From Thunnus maccoyii (taxonomy: Eukaryota; Chordata; Actinopteri; Scombriformes; Scombridae), in contig NC_056548.1 in the NCBI RefSeq assembly GCF_910596095.1, positions 18,252,651-18,316,650 on the forward strand: a stretch of DNA of 64,000 nt, written 5' to 3'. Position numbers and translations under genes: made by a program. The notes beneath the pieces were generated by a model. That model saw only the letters and a list, made by a program, of their open reading frames with translations, made no database searches and was not told the origin of the DNA. Each line of letters starts with the position of its first letter. Position 1 is the stretch's first letter. This document shows positions 45,701 through 58,400 of the stretch, piece after piece.

Positions 45701-48700
45701 AGAAAGGGCAATTTCACAGACATTGAGGTAAGAAAATTAATAGAGCTGCACAGGCACCACAAGAAAACGCTGACTGCCAAGCAGTCCAATGTAATAACAA
45801 ATAAGAAGAAGCAGTCGACTTGGAGAGAAATAACGAAGCTATAAAGGATTGTTCAGATTCAGATTCTTCTTTCTGAAAACAATGTACTGAAAAAGTGGAA
45901 AGACTTCCTGAGCAAGGCAAAGAAAGATGTTTCAATAAATTCATCAAACCGGTGAGGGTCCTCTACTGAAAACATCAGTATACAGTGACATCATTGTTGA
46001 TGTTTTTGAAGAGGATTCCCCTGCCTTTACTGGTTTGGTTGGTGTGGAAAGCAGCAGTATGGATCGACTGCCAGAAGAGAGTGAATATAGAAACGGCCTA
46101 GATTTTGACTTTACGCCCGCTCCTAACTAGGCATAAGATTTATGCTCGGTCTTAGTGAGAAGAAGGCTTAAGCCTAGATGGTGCAACTAGCGTAACTATT
46201 AGGTTGGACCTAGAACGCCAAGTTACGATTGACTTAGCTTAAGACTGGGTGTAAGCCCTGTTGGTGCAACTGGCAGAGATGTGTGTACCCAGGAACCTGA
46301 AAACAGGGACCCTTTCCACACAGTCCCCGTTGATGTATAGTAGGTCGGGGTCTGCACTGATCTTCCAGAAGTCTATTATGAATTATTTTGTTTTTGAGGA
46401 GTTCAGGACGAGATGCCTCTCTCCAGGTTTGCTCTGTCACCAGACCTGAAGGCGGTGTTATAGTCCTTGAGGAGAGTTTTGACCTCCTTTGTCATCCAGT
46501 GTTAGTCAATGTGACATTATCAACACAGTTCTGTATGAAGCAGAGTATGGTTGATGTGTACTCCCTCAAGTCCCTATCATCAAAAATGTCCCAATTAGTC
46601 CTTTCAAAGCAATCCTGCAGCCACAAGGAAGCTCCCTCAGGCCATGTCTTAACAGTCTTTGTGGTAGGTTGAGCTTTTTTTATTGGTTGTATTTATGTGT
46701 ACAGGTTCCCATGTATGTGTCTGGTATTTACTCATGCATGTGTTAATGCTATGCTCATGCATGCATGAACATGTACATGTGTGAATCCATCTGCAATGAA
46801 GACACAACACAGCTCACCTGAGCGTCCTCAAAGCTGTAGCGTCCGGGGTCTTTGAGGTTCTGGCTGGTGCGCTCGTAGCTGTGAGAGTCCAGGTTGATGG
46901 AGCTTGGTGCTCCTTCGGCAAGAAACTCCTGCCAGATCTCCTGCGCCCTAGAGGACACTTCCTGGAGTGGCCGTCGCTTCAGATCCTGCACTGCCAACCA
47001 GAACCTAAAACAGCATCATGCCAAGTAAAAAAAACGTTCCATAGTATATATATTGTATTTTTCAAACAATGAAATTAATTGCATGATTATATATCATTGT
47101 ATAAGGGTTAGGATTAGGATTAGGATTAGGGTAAGGGTAGAAGCTGCTTGTGAGTTGTAAAATAAATTAAATGTGAAAAGATAATAGCATGCATAAAACC
47201 ACAGTATAAAATGGTAAACAAATCTTTGATGAATCTGAATGTATGTACATTTTTTATGGTATGCAGGACATACCACCAACAGTGTCCCAATGCCGCAATG
47301 TATTACAGAGCTCTAAATGACTCACCGCAGGTTCTCTGAGCTGAACTCTGACTCCAGGAACTTCAGGAACTGATCTCGTCCTGCCGGGTCTTTCAGCGCT
47401 TCCTCCAGGGAGAAGCCCCATTTCTTCACACGCTGCTGGCCAGGGTCACGGCTGCTCTCAGAGGAACAGAATGAAATTGGGTAGGATGAAAACGGAAAAG
47501 AATGCTTTGTTGTTTACAAGTCATTTTCCCTCCTGCTCTACAGAGAGCAGAGGCCAAGATGTCAGAACACAGTCAACCTTTGTGAATGCCAACGTTAGTT
47601 CTCATTTGAGATGAGATACAAACAGACAGCTCCTTCCCAATTCAGGACAACAAAAGTTCATCTGCACCAAGGCCTCTACGCTCCACCTGACCTTGGTTGA
47701 AAGTGTTATTGGCCCCTGGTCAAATCTCTGCCCACATCCCAACATGGCCCCTCCAGCCTCACCTTGCCTCCAAGTCCCAGAAGGAAGTATCATCACTGAT
47801 CCAAGGATTGGAGGGCTCTGTGGTTGACACAAAGGGGTCGTATTCCATGAACTGCTCTGTGTAGCTCATAAGACTGTCAGCCACTTTAGAAACCCTCATA
47901 CAGTGTCTGTCCAGCTGTATGTTCAAGAAAGTTATCTGATGGAGAGGGAGAGACAGTAATGAGGAAGCTAAATAAGGTAACAGCTCATCAGTCTGCGTCC
48001 TGGCTGTCGTTATGATGGATAGGTGAGGCAGGCTAGTGGTAATAACATATGGGAGCAGACTGTCACACCATGAGTTACCTCCTTCTGAACGTCCTCTTTG
48101 GTGGGCTTCCTGGCCGGCTGGGAGCTGATATGGATTGGACTGGGCTGGCTCTGGCCGTCATCTGGTACCCCATACACTGACTAGAGAGGGCGAGGGGAGA
48201 GACATGTTCGGCTTGGTTTTGTTTTGATGCCATTGGGTTGTGATAACCCTTGACAGACCAGGGACTCAATACTGCAGTTTGATAAATGTCAGGTAACAGC
48301 TGTGGGACCAGGGCTGTAGCTACCACTGAGAGCAGTGAGGTCAGTCCGTCTGGAAATGTAGGGATTTTAACAGCCTGACGAGGAATTTACTTTTTACAAT
48401 TACACACAAATACACATGGTGGGTTGATATTTGTTTAGACTAAATATCTTTTAAGTTGACTGTTTTTACATAGTGTTTTTCCATAGTTTTTACATTTTTT
48501 AGAATTGCACCAACAATTTATATTCAGATTTTGTAATTTTAATATTATATTAAATAGTAATATATATATGTATATACATATTATCTCCCTCTCACCCGCT
48601 CCCATGGGGGGTGGTGGTGTGTCTTCCTCAAGCTCGGGTCCTCTACCAGAGGCCTGGGAGTTTGAGGGTTCTGTGCAGTATCTTAGCTGTTCCTAGGACT

Positions 48701-48851
48701 GCGCTCTTCTGGACAGAGACCTCAGATGTTGTACCCGGAATCTGCTGGAGCCACTCTCCCAGTTTGTGGGTCACAGCCCCCAGTGCTCCAATTACCACTG
48801 GCACCACTGTTGCCTTTACTCCCCACATCCTTTCAGCCCTTGGAATTTGTA

Positions 48852-48882
<31 letters not shown>

Positions 48883-49625
48883 GCAGGCCAGTGCAGACCT
48901 GATAATTTTATGATTGTGAAAGCTACACTGTCACGTATCACACTGAATTTATTTTGTCTCCTCACCTTTTTTACCCTGTGTGGGTTCCTCTCTCTCCGGC
49001 ATTTGCGGATGTCCATCTCTGTGGTGTTGACACAGCCTGGCTGTGGGAGGCAGCAGGAGACAGAGCGTGTTTCTGGGTCAGATAACAGTGTTTCTCCAGC
49101 ATATATTGTCTGCGCCTGCCCTACTCACACAATACAAAGCTGTTTTTCTATTCAGCAATGCCACACTCACAAAGGCTCATATGCAAAGTGACTGGCACCA
49201 AATCTGATTCTGCTACCAACAACAAAACATGGCTCTCAGCTGAACAGCATGTGGAGCTGATTCTGCTGTTTTCAGGCTTTAAATGCTAAAATCGTCTACC
49301 TACATGATAGGCGTTTTCCGTCTTCCTTTTTTATTCAGTTCCAGTTTTACAATTTTGCAGCATCTGACCCTCCTTTCTTTTTCATTCATTTGTTTCTGTT
49401 CTTTTCTACAGTACTTTGGTTGTAACTCACCACTGGCCGATGGACGTCCCAGAATGCCCTCTCTTGGCTATCCAGGATCTTCCTCTCTGCCTTGTCCTTC
49501 TTTCTGTCAATCCTGTGAACAGAGAAAACTCATATATAGAGTTCACGCCTTTGAAATATCAGCTCAAACAGCATACACTCAATATAACAGGCCCCAGAAT
49601 TAAGTCTCACACTCTTTCTCCCTGC

Positions 49626-49659
<34 letters not shown>

Positions 49660-50021
49660 TACCACTGGCAGGCCAGGCTAGAGAGCGAAAAGCTGAGGAG
49701 TGTGGGTCTTAACCTGTCTGCTCGCCTCACCAAGCGATGCCTGGCGTTGCCGCTGGCGGGGCCGAGCTCTTACATAACTGACATTTACTGATCAGCCCTT
49801 GCTTGGCATTGTTCTCCCCAGATATATGAGGATTGCTTTCCATATCAACCCCATCGTACAAAACATCAGTCATTAGTAATTATGGCATGACTTTGAACAT
49901 TTCTTTTACAAGAGGAAGGTTCTGTCTTAACCGAATGACAGAAGGGATTAGTGCTGTGCTTACACATGCCAGCCACCAGATGGAAGTCTTACAATGAGAT
50001 AAAAGCTAGGCAGAAATGTGT

Positions 50022-50059
<38 letters not shown>

Positions 50060-53000
50060 AATTCCACAGAGGAATACTTTCTGTATTTAATGCATGTTAC
50101 CCTCCAGTCAAAGCAGGGCATACCAAAACACAGCATTGTTAATGAGAACAACACTGGCCCAACGCCCAACTGACTCTGCACACTGAAGCATTTTCTCTTC
50201 CTTGGGGAAATAACACTCACATCATGCACGTAGCCAAAGGTTAGCATTTGTGAGTATGAATGTATAAACCTGATTTCGTCAACATCTCTTTCTATCCCCA
50301 CAGCTCCTCTAAGTGTGTCACATTAGGCTGGCGCTGACGTCAGGAGGTGACATGCTCTGACTCATGTGTGCACACGTCTACTCACTTGACTTGAGCCTCA
50401 GCTTGCATGAAGATGAATTCCCACTTCCTGGCGAAAGCCCTCTGCAGCCGGGCAAGGTTCTCCTGGAGGAACCAATCACGTACAGCATTTGAGGAGAAGG
50501 TTATTTGAATCCAAGGCCTTTAGGTGATTACATTATCCATTCACTGTGATGGCATGCTATAACTTTGGATTACTATTGCTGAGATGAGACGACCTCTTGC
50601 AAACATGTTCCTGAACAAGTCTGAACTACTGATATCACACAATATTTGGAGTTTCACACATAGGTATTGTTTTCCTCTTCTTTTGTATACACTATTATTG
50701 AATTCATCACTATAGTAATTGCAACAAATCAGTGTCTTAAAGGAATGGTTTGTCATTGTGGGAAATGTGCTTACTCGACTTCTTGCTGAGAGTTAGATGA
50801 GAAGATTGATACCACTCACAATGAGAGTGCTATCAGTCTTGTTATATAACTCTCTGCAAGAAGGCGCATAAGTGTATTTCCCGAAATGTTGTTCCCTTAA
50901 ATATTTTCCTGTTGCCAGGTACAATATGGACTCTTAAACATATTCATCATTTTTTTACATGGCTAAAATTCAGGTTTAATATTCTCTACTGCTATTATCA
51001 AAAATAGTATATACTTTTAAAAACTATGTTGCATTTTTAGATAGAGATTATTTCTGATGTGAGACCAGCAGGAGCTGACGCAGGTTGCGACCCATACCGC
51101 AAACTCTTCATCACATGATAAATTATGTTTTTTCTAAATAAAAAATCTAATATCTACAAGCTCTTTAAAGTACCATAATGTACACATATCAAAGCTACAT
51201 ACTAAACTGTGCGTCCTTAATAGCACCACCCAGCAAGCATCTGTCAAAGATACAGCACATGACCTCATTACAAAGAGAGAAAAAACTCGGAGTACTGACT
51301 AGCAGGCATGTAACAGTGAGCGCAATGAGGCCTGGAGGCATAAAGTGACCTGAATAGGAAAGAAAGAAAGTCTACTGGACAATAGTTGGGGAGTAATTTT
51401 GAATATCAAAGTACAATGGATTGCTATTGTGTAACAGCAAGACTTCAGCTCTGCAGTAATGCCCATTGTGAGACTATATTGATCTGCTGATGCCATCTAG
51501 GCCTATAGACGCTATTTGTTTACATTTTGGGGCCAGTAAACGCATCAGCTTCTGCCAAATGGCGCTGCTGGAAAAGAAAAATCATCTTTGACAGATTGTA
51601 TAAGTCTATAATTTGATAATGGCTTTTTGATTGGAAGAATGGATTTGGGCATTACAAGGCTGCAGAAGAGACCAAGGCTGTTTCAGCTCCTTTGTTTTTC
51701 TGAGAATTGGTCCTTGCGCAATGGTAACATTGAACTGAGAGCTTCCTGACAAACCCAAAATGACAATGTACTTACAGCCTCATAGTCAGCAAGCTCAAGC
51801 CTGGCCTTATTCTGCATGGTGCGCTTGCACAGGTAAATGGCTGGAGGGTGAAAGAGAGAAAGAGTAAAGCATGAAGAATTAGTCAGATGGTTTGTGTGCT
51901 GAGTAACTACAAAACAAAAAAAGGGCCAATGGATGGTGCTCTTTTTTAACAGAGGTCTCAGCTGTGCGAATCAACACTAATGAATGTTTTGTGTGCAACA
52001 GAGGAGCAAGCATTCCATGTGTTGTCTTCTGAAATAACAAGATTTGAGAAAGAGAGCCAGAGATGTGGTCATGCACATGTCAGTGACTGTCCCTTTATTT
52101 TGTTAGGCTTAGTGGGGATCCTCAGGGCCAGATACATTACAGGGAATGGCCCTGTGGATCAATACTCAGTGAGTGTCAACAACAGAACCACAGTATGAGC
52201 CGTGTTTCAGCTCTGGAGGAAGAAGACATTAGTGAGATCTTACCAGTTTGGTGCAAGACGCAAAAAAATGACAGATAGGATGTGACTCACCATAGTCTGT
52301 GTTCTCAGGCTCCCAACAGTTTGATGGCCAGAAGTATGGCGACTGATGAGAACAGAAGGGGACACAACAGAGACAGATTTTGTTTATTTACTCATGTAAT
52401 CAGTATTGCATTCTTTTGTCAGCATAAGTGTTTAGATAAACAACGATATTTTCTAATATGAATGTTGGAGTCTCATTTCTCCCACCACCCACACTCCCTC
52501 CGCACTTGTCTTCCTCTGCAAAGTCAACTCTTTGTTTGATGATCATCCTCGATGTCCATGTGCTCCACATAACTATCCAGGGAGCAATGGTAGCTATATT
52601 CTCTCTATCCATATTTAATTGTCAATTGCAACTGATATTACACATTCAAAGTTCATTCCCAAGTCCATTAATAATGGATCACTCACATCTATCATGCATT
52701 CTTAATAACGGGGCAGAATTAGAACTTAGTGGTACTCGACCACATTTTTCATTTCCACTATTACTCAAATGGTAATTAGCCTTAGAGCAAAAGGCTGATG
52801 ATGATGAATGTGTTTGTTTGAGTGTGATGAACAGAAAGGTTAACGTGTTTTCGCATTAGAATTTGTCATTTCAGCTCAGAGAGGATCAAGTTCAGCTATA
52901 CGGCTTCACCACTGAATACACAAAACAAACAACAGAAGGCAGTCGTCATTAAATCTGGGTCTTCTACCAGTATAGTATCTATTTATAGACTCACACACTG

Positions 53001-54898
53001 AAATTCCCCCGTCACTATTCCTTACAGCACAGCTATGGAGACTGGCCAACACATTTCAAATGCGCCATGGACTCTTTTTAGAGGTTCTGATGACGTGGGC
53101 CTGTTGCATCACGACAACATCAGAGAGAGAATATTTTTAGCCCCCGTTGAATGAGCAAGTGTGACACACGCTGCCCTCGCAGCGCAGGCACAATAATGGC
53201 TTTTAATCTTGAGCAATAGAGGTGAAGACAAATGCATTCAGAGGTAGATTGAGGGGGAGGAGCGGGGAGGCTGGTGACGGTGAAAAGTGCAGAGCCAGCG
53301 TGTAGCCAGCTCAGTGCTTCCCATAGGGGAGTCTGCCTACTGTAGCTGGCTGGCTGGATTAAGATGCTAATGGCCCAGTCACAGTAATGAGTCATCGTGG
53401 AGCCTTCAGCCATCAGAGGGACCTGTCAAAGTTCATGCTGGATCAGATGGAGCGAAGAAAAAAAACACCCCTCTGACAAGCTGCACGGCTGGCCCATAGG
53501 CCCTTTTTTGCAGCCCACCTCCTGCTCCGACGCAGCGCCCAGCAGGAATATACAGTGTCGACCTTGGTGGGATGAGTAATAGGCTTAGCAAGGATTGCTC
53601 TCATTAGCATCATGCAATAAACATATCCCTCTGTTAAACTACCATCATCTCATTACTCTATATTAGTTATTCAAAGGCCTCCTAACACACATCAATGACT
53701 CTCCCCATGACGGCTTTTTGTACCTGAAAGCGATAAAGGGTTCCATCATCTTTAAGTGTCAGGACATGGTCAGAGATGGGAAAGATGTAGCCATGGGCAG
53801 CGACCAGACTTCCAAGGTGGATGGCTTCAGCTGTTGACATGAGAGAAGGCACACAGAGGGGGAGGGAGGGTGGGGGGATTTGAAATTGCCTTCCTCTTCA
53901 ATTGAGCTCTATTGTACTTACATGTATTGACAGATTTCTCAGCGGGCATACCTGGATCCTCAATAGAGAGGTTTTTCATCAGCCACTGAACAATGTCCGC
54001 CCCTAGTATTTAGAGAAGGACATTGGTTAGGAGTGGCGTCACAGTACCACATCTGCAATGGTTTTGACAAAAGCTGCAATCCACAAACACAAATCAGCTT
54101 TGAAGGAGTCTTTGTTATTCGTCTCTGTTCAAAGCTGTGGGTCAAAGCTGTCAAAGCTGAGTAGGCGTCTATATATAACATAACAGGTTTTTAGTCCTTT
54201 CTCTCCCTGCTCCTGGACAGCACAATATTTGGCCCAGTCTTTGCACTTGGCAGAGGCTGCTAAGAGAGATGGTCGGGCCGAGGGGAGCCAAGTGAAGGAG
54301 TGACTCGAAAACAGCCGCTGGGAGAGAGGGAGCAACCCCCATCCAACACTGGTGATTCATTTCATACACAAGCACACGTGCACAAACACATGAAGGAATA
54401 CAGCGCACACACATAGGAACACACACAGGAACACAGATGGAAAAGAGAAGGAGAAAAGTAGCTTTTCTGCGGTGTGACAAGGGCAGCGTCACACCATGGG
54501 CAGTTTCCTCAGTGGCTGAGGTCTTATCGGCAAAGACATCATCTGCCTGAAACTGCAGTAGCAGCAATTTAAATGAGCCCAAAAGGTCATATTTGCTTTA
54601 CTGTTTCTGACTCGTGTGTTGTTGCCAAGCTCGCTCAACTGGGTGAGACAACAAACCACACATTCACACTCACAATTATCCACACATCATGTATGGCAAG
54701 CCCCCATTTAAAGGAGAAACAGGAGAAAACAGGAACTGCAACATATTTAAATGTACATGCAGACAAGGTGACACAGATATGCACACACATAAACTAACCT
54801 GATACCACACTTGGGATCTTGGAGAGGAAGCTTTTGACAGTCCGGATGGTAACACCACCTGCTTTCTCATCTTGTATTCGTGTGACAATGTCTTCAAT
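42737..54898 (-). CDS. rgs6: Regulator of G-protein signalling 6 (partial: first coding exon outside the window)
   Basis: Fifteen minus-strand exons join in frame to 465 aa plus stop: 54799-54898, 53952-54002, 53724-53830, 52291-52342, 51776-51840, 50386-50462, 49431-49512, 48966-49040, 48079-48180, 47763-47935, 47326-47451, 46818-47004, 43961-44050, 43047-43106, 42737-42787. RGS6 is an R7-family GAP for Gi/o alpha subunits that works bound to G-beta-5 and is membrane-anchored by R7BP. Domains in order: DEP (starts [15 protein letters not shown]), the R7 helical linker ([19 protein letters not shown]), GGL ([12 protein letters not shown] to [10 protein letters not shown], with NPWISDD after it) and RGS ([20 protein letters not shown] to [17 protein letters not shown]). 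The C-terminus [16 protein letters not shown] is RGS6-specific; RGS7 ends differently. About 28 N-terminal residues are missing, probably coded to the right of the window. No damage is seen. Confidence 0.95.
43047..43106 (-). other. rgs6: rgs6 penultimate coding exon with tandem NAGNAG acceptor
   Basis: On the minus strand the acceptor region reads AAAACAGCAGCC. Splicing at either AG gives exons of 60 or 57 bases, both in frame, differing by one Gln. The exon is phase 0-0 and so can also be skipped, which would join LLLARKK directly to GKSLTGKR, the arrangement of the common human isoform as I recall it. The exon encodes [12 protein letters not shown]. Confidence 0.7.
45056..45421 (-). mobile_element. 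LINE reverse-transcriptase C-terminal fragment
   Basis: The minus-strand frame at 45043-45333 reads like the end of a fish non-LTR retrotransposon ORF2: [53 protein letters not shown] and [12 protein letters not shown]. Just upstream on the minus strand (45334-45421) are TTAVVK, AQQQLHF and YRCSIES remnants. There is a stop in the frame, so it is a dead copy in an rgs6 intron. The clade (CR1/L2/Rex1 group) is from recalled consensus. Confidence 0.65.
45422..46273 (+). mobile_element. Degenerate PIF/Harbinger-type DNA transposon inserted in the LINE
   Basis: The ends are inverted copies: GGTTGCACCAACTGG at 45422 and, at the right, GTTGGTGCAACTGGC from 46261. Inside, the plus-strand frames at about 45690-46110 read as a Myb/SANT-like DNA-binding protein of the Harbinger type ([20 protein letters not shown], then [35 protein letters not shown]) with several stops. 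No DDE transposase part is present. The element splits the flanking LINE. Confidence 0.6.
46274..46445 (-). mobile_element. LINE reverse-transcriptase fragment, upstream half
   Basis: Minus-strand frames here read as remnants of the RT region preceding that at 45056-45421 (NKIIHN with [10 protein letters not shown], and a frame equivalent to a FLGTHIS motif just before the Harbinger insertion). The two pieces are one LINE copy cut by the transposon. The right-hand limit is uncertain and may extend towards 46680. Confidence 0.5.
47103..47138. repeat. Short interstitial telomere-like repeat
   Basis: Five to six units of TTAGGA/TTAGGG in an rgs6 intron. The TTAGGA variants show it is not fresh telomeric DNA. 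Confidence 0.75.
48590..48835 (-). mobile_element. Non-LTR retrotransposon C-terminal fragment flanked by TA tracts
   Basis: The minus-strand frame 48643-48828 reads VTVVPVV-type sequence ([57 protein letters not shown]), which I recognise as a recurring C-terminal stretch of a fish site-selective LINE family. TA-rich simple repeats lie on both sides (48560-48582 and 48850-48882), as expected for an element that targets such repeats. The family name (R4/Dong/Rex6-like) is a guess. Confidence 0.45.
48850..48882. repeat. (TA)n microsatellite
   Basis: Alternating TA with one ATG interruption beside the LINE fragment. Confidence 0.9.
49626..49652. repeat. (AC)n microsatellite
   Basis: About thirteen AC units in the rgs6 intron upstream (in gene sense) of the exon at 49431-49512. 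Confidence 0.9.
50018..50057. repeat. (TG)n microsatellite
   Basis: About eighteen TG units with one TC interruption in an rgs6 intron. Confidence 0.9.
50737..50901. mobile_element. Short MITE-like repeat
   Basis: The left end TTAAAGGAATGGTTTGTCAT and right end GAAATGTTGTTCCCTTAA are imperfect inverted copies. The inside has TTGCTGAGAGTTAGATGAGA and GATTGATACCACTC, phrases of a very common fish repeat. It lies in an rgs6 intron. Confidence 0.6.
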
Positions 54899-55057
54899 CT
54901 GTGGGGAGACCAGAGGGAGGTTGTGTTTAAGGTTCACATGTTTTATTCTCATACAGTAAAAAGGTGATAACAGACAGCTGTGCTGATCATGCATGCACAT
55001 TTTGTCTAATTTTCAGTTATTACAGAAGCTATTTTAAATTTCAGAATCAGGATGGAG

Positions 55058-55406
55058 TTAAAGCTGCATTGATGGATGTTTTGGCCACTTAGGAGCAGTG
55101 GAAACAAGCTGTAAACACCACCTTTTTTATAAGTTGATATGGCAAATGTATTAGCTAACCATAGCCTATTTACACATCCAGCAGACAAAGAGCACATTAG
55201 CATTAATTGGAGTCATGTTTCTGGTCCACTGGCAAATGTTTTGCTCTCCATCAACTCCTTGAGGGACATATCTGGCTGCTAAATGCCCCGCCATGTTCAA
55301 CAGCTAGTCACTGACTTTGTCTGATCTCATCTGTATTGTGTGCTACAGTGTATTTTTTGATATGAGGGCACCAAAATCAGCAATTTTCAACATATAGTGG
55401 CTTTAA
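55058..55406. mobile_element. MITE-like repeat with TTAAAGC ends
   Basis: Left TTAAAGCTGCATTGATGGAT and right ATAGTGGCTTTAA share a 7-base terminal inverted repeat. Inside are TTTTGGCCACTTAGGAGCAG, AAACAAGCTGTAAACACC and ATATCTGGCTGCTAAATG, typical of a common fish element. Confidence 0.55.
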
Positions 55407-58400
55407 GGGTTTAGAAATGAATGCAATACCCAGTGGACACCAGAATGGTGACAAGCTGACTCAAAACCCATGTTAAGATCAAGGTTGAAACCAAACAGTT
55501 CAATCTAAAAATATATGGATGTTCCACTTTATAGAGGTCAGACCTTATCGAAAGAATGGGAGTGGGCTTTGGTCAAAGGTTAAATAGAATAGTATAGTTG
55601 AAAAGGAACACATGTACATATTTGTGTGTGTCATTGCCACACGTTAGGGTGATTTATTTAGCTGTAACAAGGGCTTGGGTCAGGACAGTTTGACCAATTG
55701 AGAAAGTCTGTCACAGCTACTCCCCAGAAGCAGAGATAAACATAACACCTCCGACGCAGCCAGAGCCCCAAACACATCACACATCAGCCACCTAAATTAG
55801 GCCCGGCACAGCTCGCCACTCAGCCACTACACAGGGGAGAACACATACAGTAAACAAGCGAACATCAAGGACATGGACACACATGCAGAAAACACAAGCA
55901 TGAACACACAGAAATCCATAAACAGACTTGTAAACATACTGATTTAAAAAAAAATATCTGTGTTTGGGTCAAGTCCTTGAATGGGTTGTTTATGAGCATA
56001 AGTAGTCAGGTCAGGTCATGTATTAATGTGAGCAGTCAGTGCTCTGTTGCCTGATGGAGTCTCACCAGAAATCAATCTACATCAAAAAGATCCAGATTTT
56101 GCACACTAAGCTGTATTATCAGCAGCCAACCATATGCGGTACAGTAGCTGCTAAGGTCGTTCCACTGGCTATTAAATTCTTTATGGCTCCCTAAGCATCT
56201 GTCTAGTAAGTAAGCATACTCAGATGCTTGCACACACACACTCACATGCACACACACACACAAGCACACACTGCTACAGTATGACAAAGCTGATTAGGTG
56301 AATTTCAAGGGTCCAACTTGTGGGCTCGACACACTCTGAATTTAAAGAAGCCTTTTCTGTTTTCTTTCATCCAAAGTAGGCTATAGCATGTTCCCTGCTT
56401 ATCCCACCATATTTACAGATGACTTCAAGTCACGATCACTGGAGCACAGCAGCCTGCTGTGATCTAGTTCGTGCCATCCCAGCATACGTCTGGAACGTCT
56501 TTCCTTTTTCGGTCTTTCCTCCACTGCTCATTTATCATTTAACACAGCAGATCTGTGAGTGAACTCTGTCCACTATAGCAAGCAGACAGGCTATGAAGTG
56601 CTGAGTAAAGTTGTTTGAAGCATATAACATTGTAGATGTTTATGTTTATGCTTGTGCTTTTCAGCTTTGGGTTGGTTGTAAGAGCTAAATTTGACTTCAA
56701 ATATTAGAATTAAGTTTGTTATTATGTGCATATTAGTAGATATAGCTGAGAATTGTATTATTATGATACTTCTGTTTATTCTTAATGGAATAATTTATTT
56801 GATGTGTGGATGGTGGGTTATTGCATTAAGACTTAATTCAGATACTTGTGAGATAACACACTTTGCTAGCAGAATGAAAACGTTAGAAGGTAGTTAGCTA
56901 AACTTAAGAGTGGAACAAAAAAGGTTTGACCACGTCATAACACTCTAACAACACATCATCATCAGCCAAAGACAACATACATATTTTCAAGTGTTCCCTT
57001 ATTGAGAGAATCTCTGTGGGATATAATGTGTGGATGGAAATGGAATACCTGAATGGATATGGATGTTAATAAACCATCAAAAACCAGATTGGATTTCCAC
57101 CCTTCATTGGATATGTGAAGTAATTGAAGAAGTATTACTGAATATTAAAATGTTCTACTGAGTGGCTAACTAAGGGGCTAGTGATTTAAGTTTAAGCCCC
57201 AACATAGCCCTCACAAATATATAGTCTCATTTTCATAAAAGTCACCATAATTTCCTTAAACAGCTGGGCACTGTAGTTTTTGCAAATTGTTACTCACACA
57301 AAGTTAAATGGTGCATTTATCAGGGACTATTTTCAGCAGCGGATTAATACACATTTAGTATTTACTGCAGCAGGATGGTGTATGTGGGACTGACTCTAAA
57401 TAAACTACAGTGCCCATGTTCATGGTAAGGAAGGAACCTGTCAATCAGTGTGATAGTGTGGCTCACTGATGTGTTTACAGTAGTTTTTGGACAACAATGG
57501 AGGTCCGTAGTGCAGAGGAATAAGCTGTATCAGGCTAATATTTATTAGTACGATCAATTTTTTGTTGGTTTAAGTATTTTCATGGGAGTTGTTAAAATTA
57601 AGAAAAATATAGAATAGCTTACACTTGAACTATTTACATTCACACCCTCTGTATTGTATATTTCCTTTGTTGTAATGAGGCAGTGAGTACGCTAGATTTG
57701 AACAGGCTTGTGTGTGTGTTGTGTGTGTGTGTTTCCATTTACAGATGTAATATTTCTCTTCAGCCCATTCTTCATATTCTTAAATCCTGCTGTGATTGTC
57801 CACCTATAGCATCTTTTGGTTAAAGCGACTGGAGGATAAAGAGAACAACAAGTATAGAGTGCAGCGTGCTACGGCACACTTACTCAACCACCATTACAAT
57901 CAAAGGTAATCACCCTCCCTGGCAAAGCATTAAATGGATGATTCATACATGCGCTCCATAAATCCACAACAAAACACCCAGATGTATATGGATTTAATAA
58001 CACACATAATGCAGAGCAGAGAGGAGGGAGAGAGAAGACAATTACCAATCTCTCACCATAAGCTTGAGAGAGTGTCTTGGCATGAATTATTGAAGATCCA
58101 CTATGGAGAATTACTGCCTCAACTCTGTTGATAAATCTCTTAGAGCAGAGATAACTAGAGCTGCATCTGCCCTCTGTGAACACAGACTTGGTATTTTAGG
58201 CCTGCTGTCGCCTACATGCGAGCGTAAACAGTTTTACATGAGCACAATCACGGACACAACAGATTACTACTGAAGCATTCCAGTCTTTCCTTTGAAGACA
58301 AACCTTCCATGCAAAACAACAGGGAAAAAGCTTTGAAAGCAGTTCTGTTCGATTCCAACTCTGAAGGACACCTCAAATCCCCTGAGACACAACAACATGG

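Noticed and set aside
47103..47138. Telomeric repeats as evidence of a chromosome fusion
   Set aside because: Only five or six imperfect units, inside an rgs6 intron in a conserved synteny block; small telomere-like microsatellites are common.
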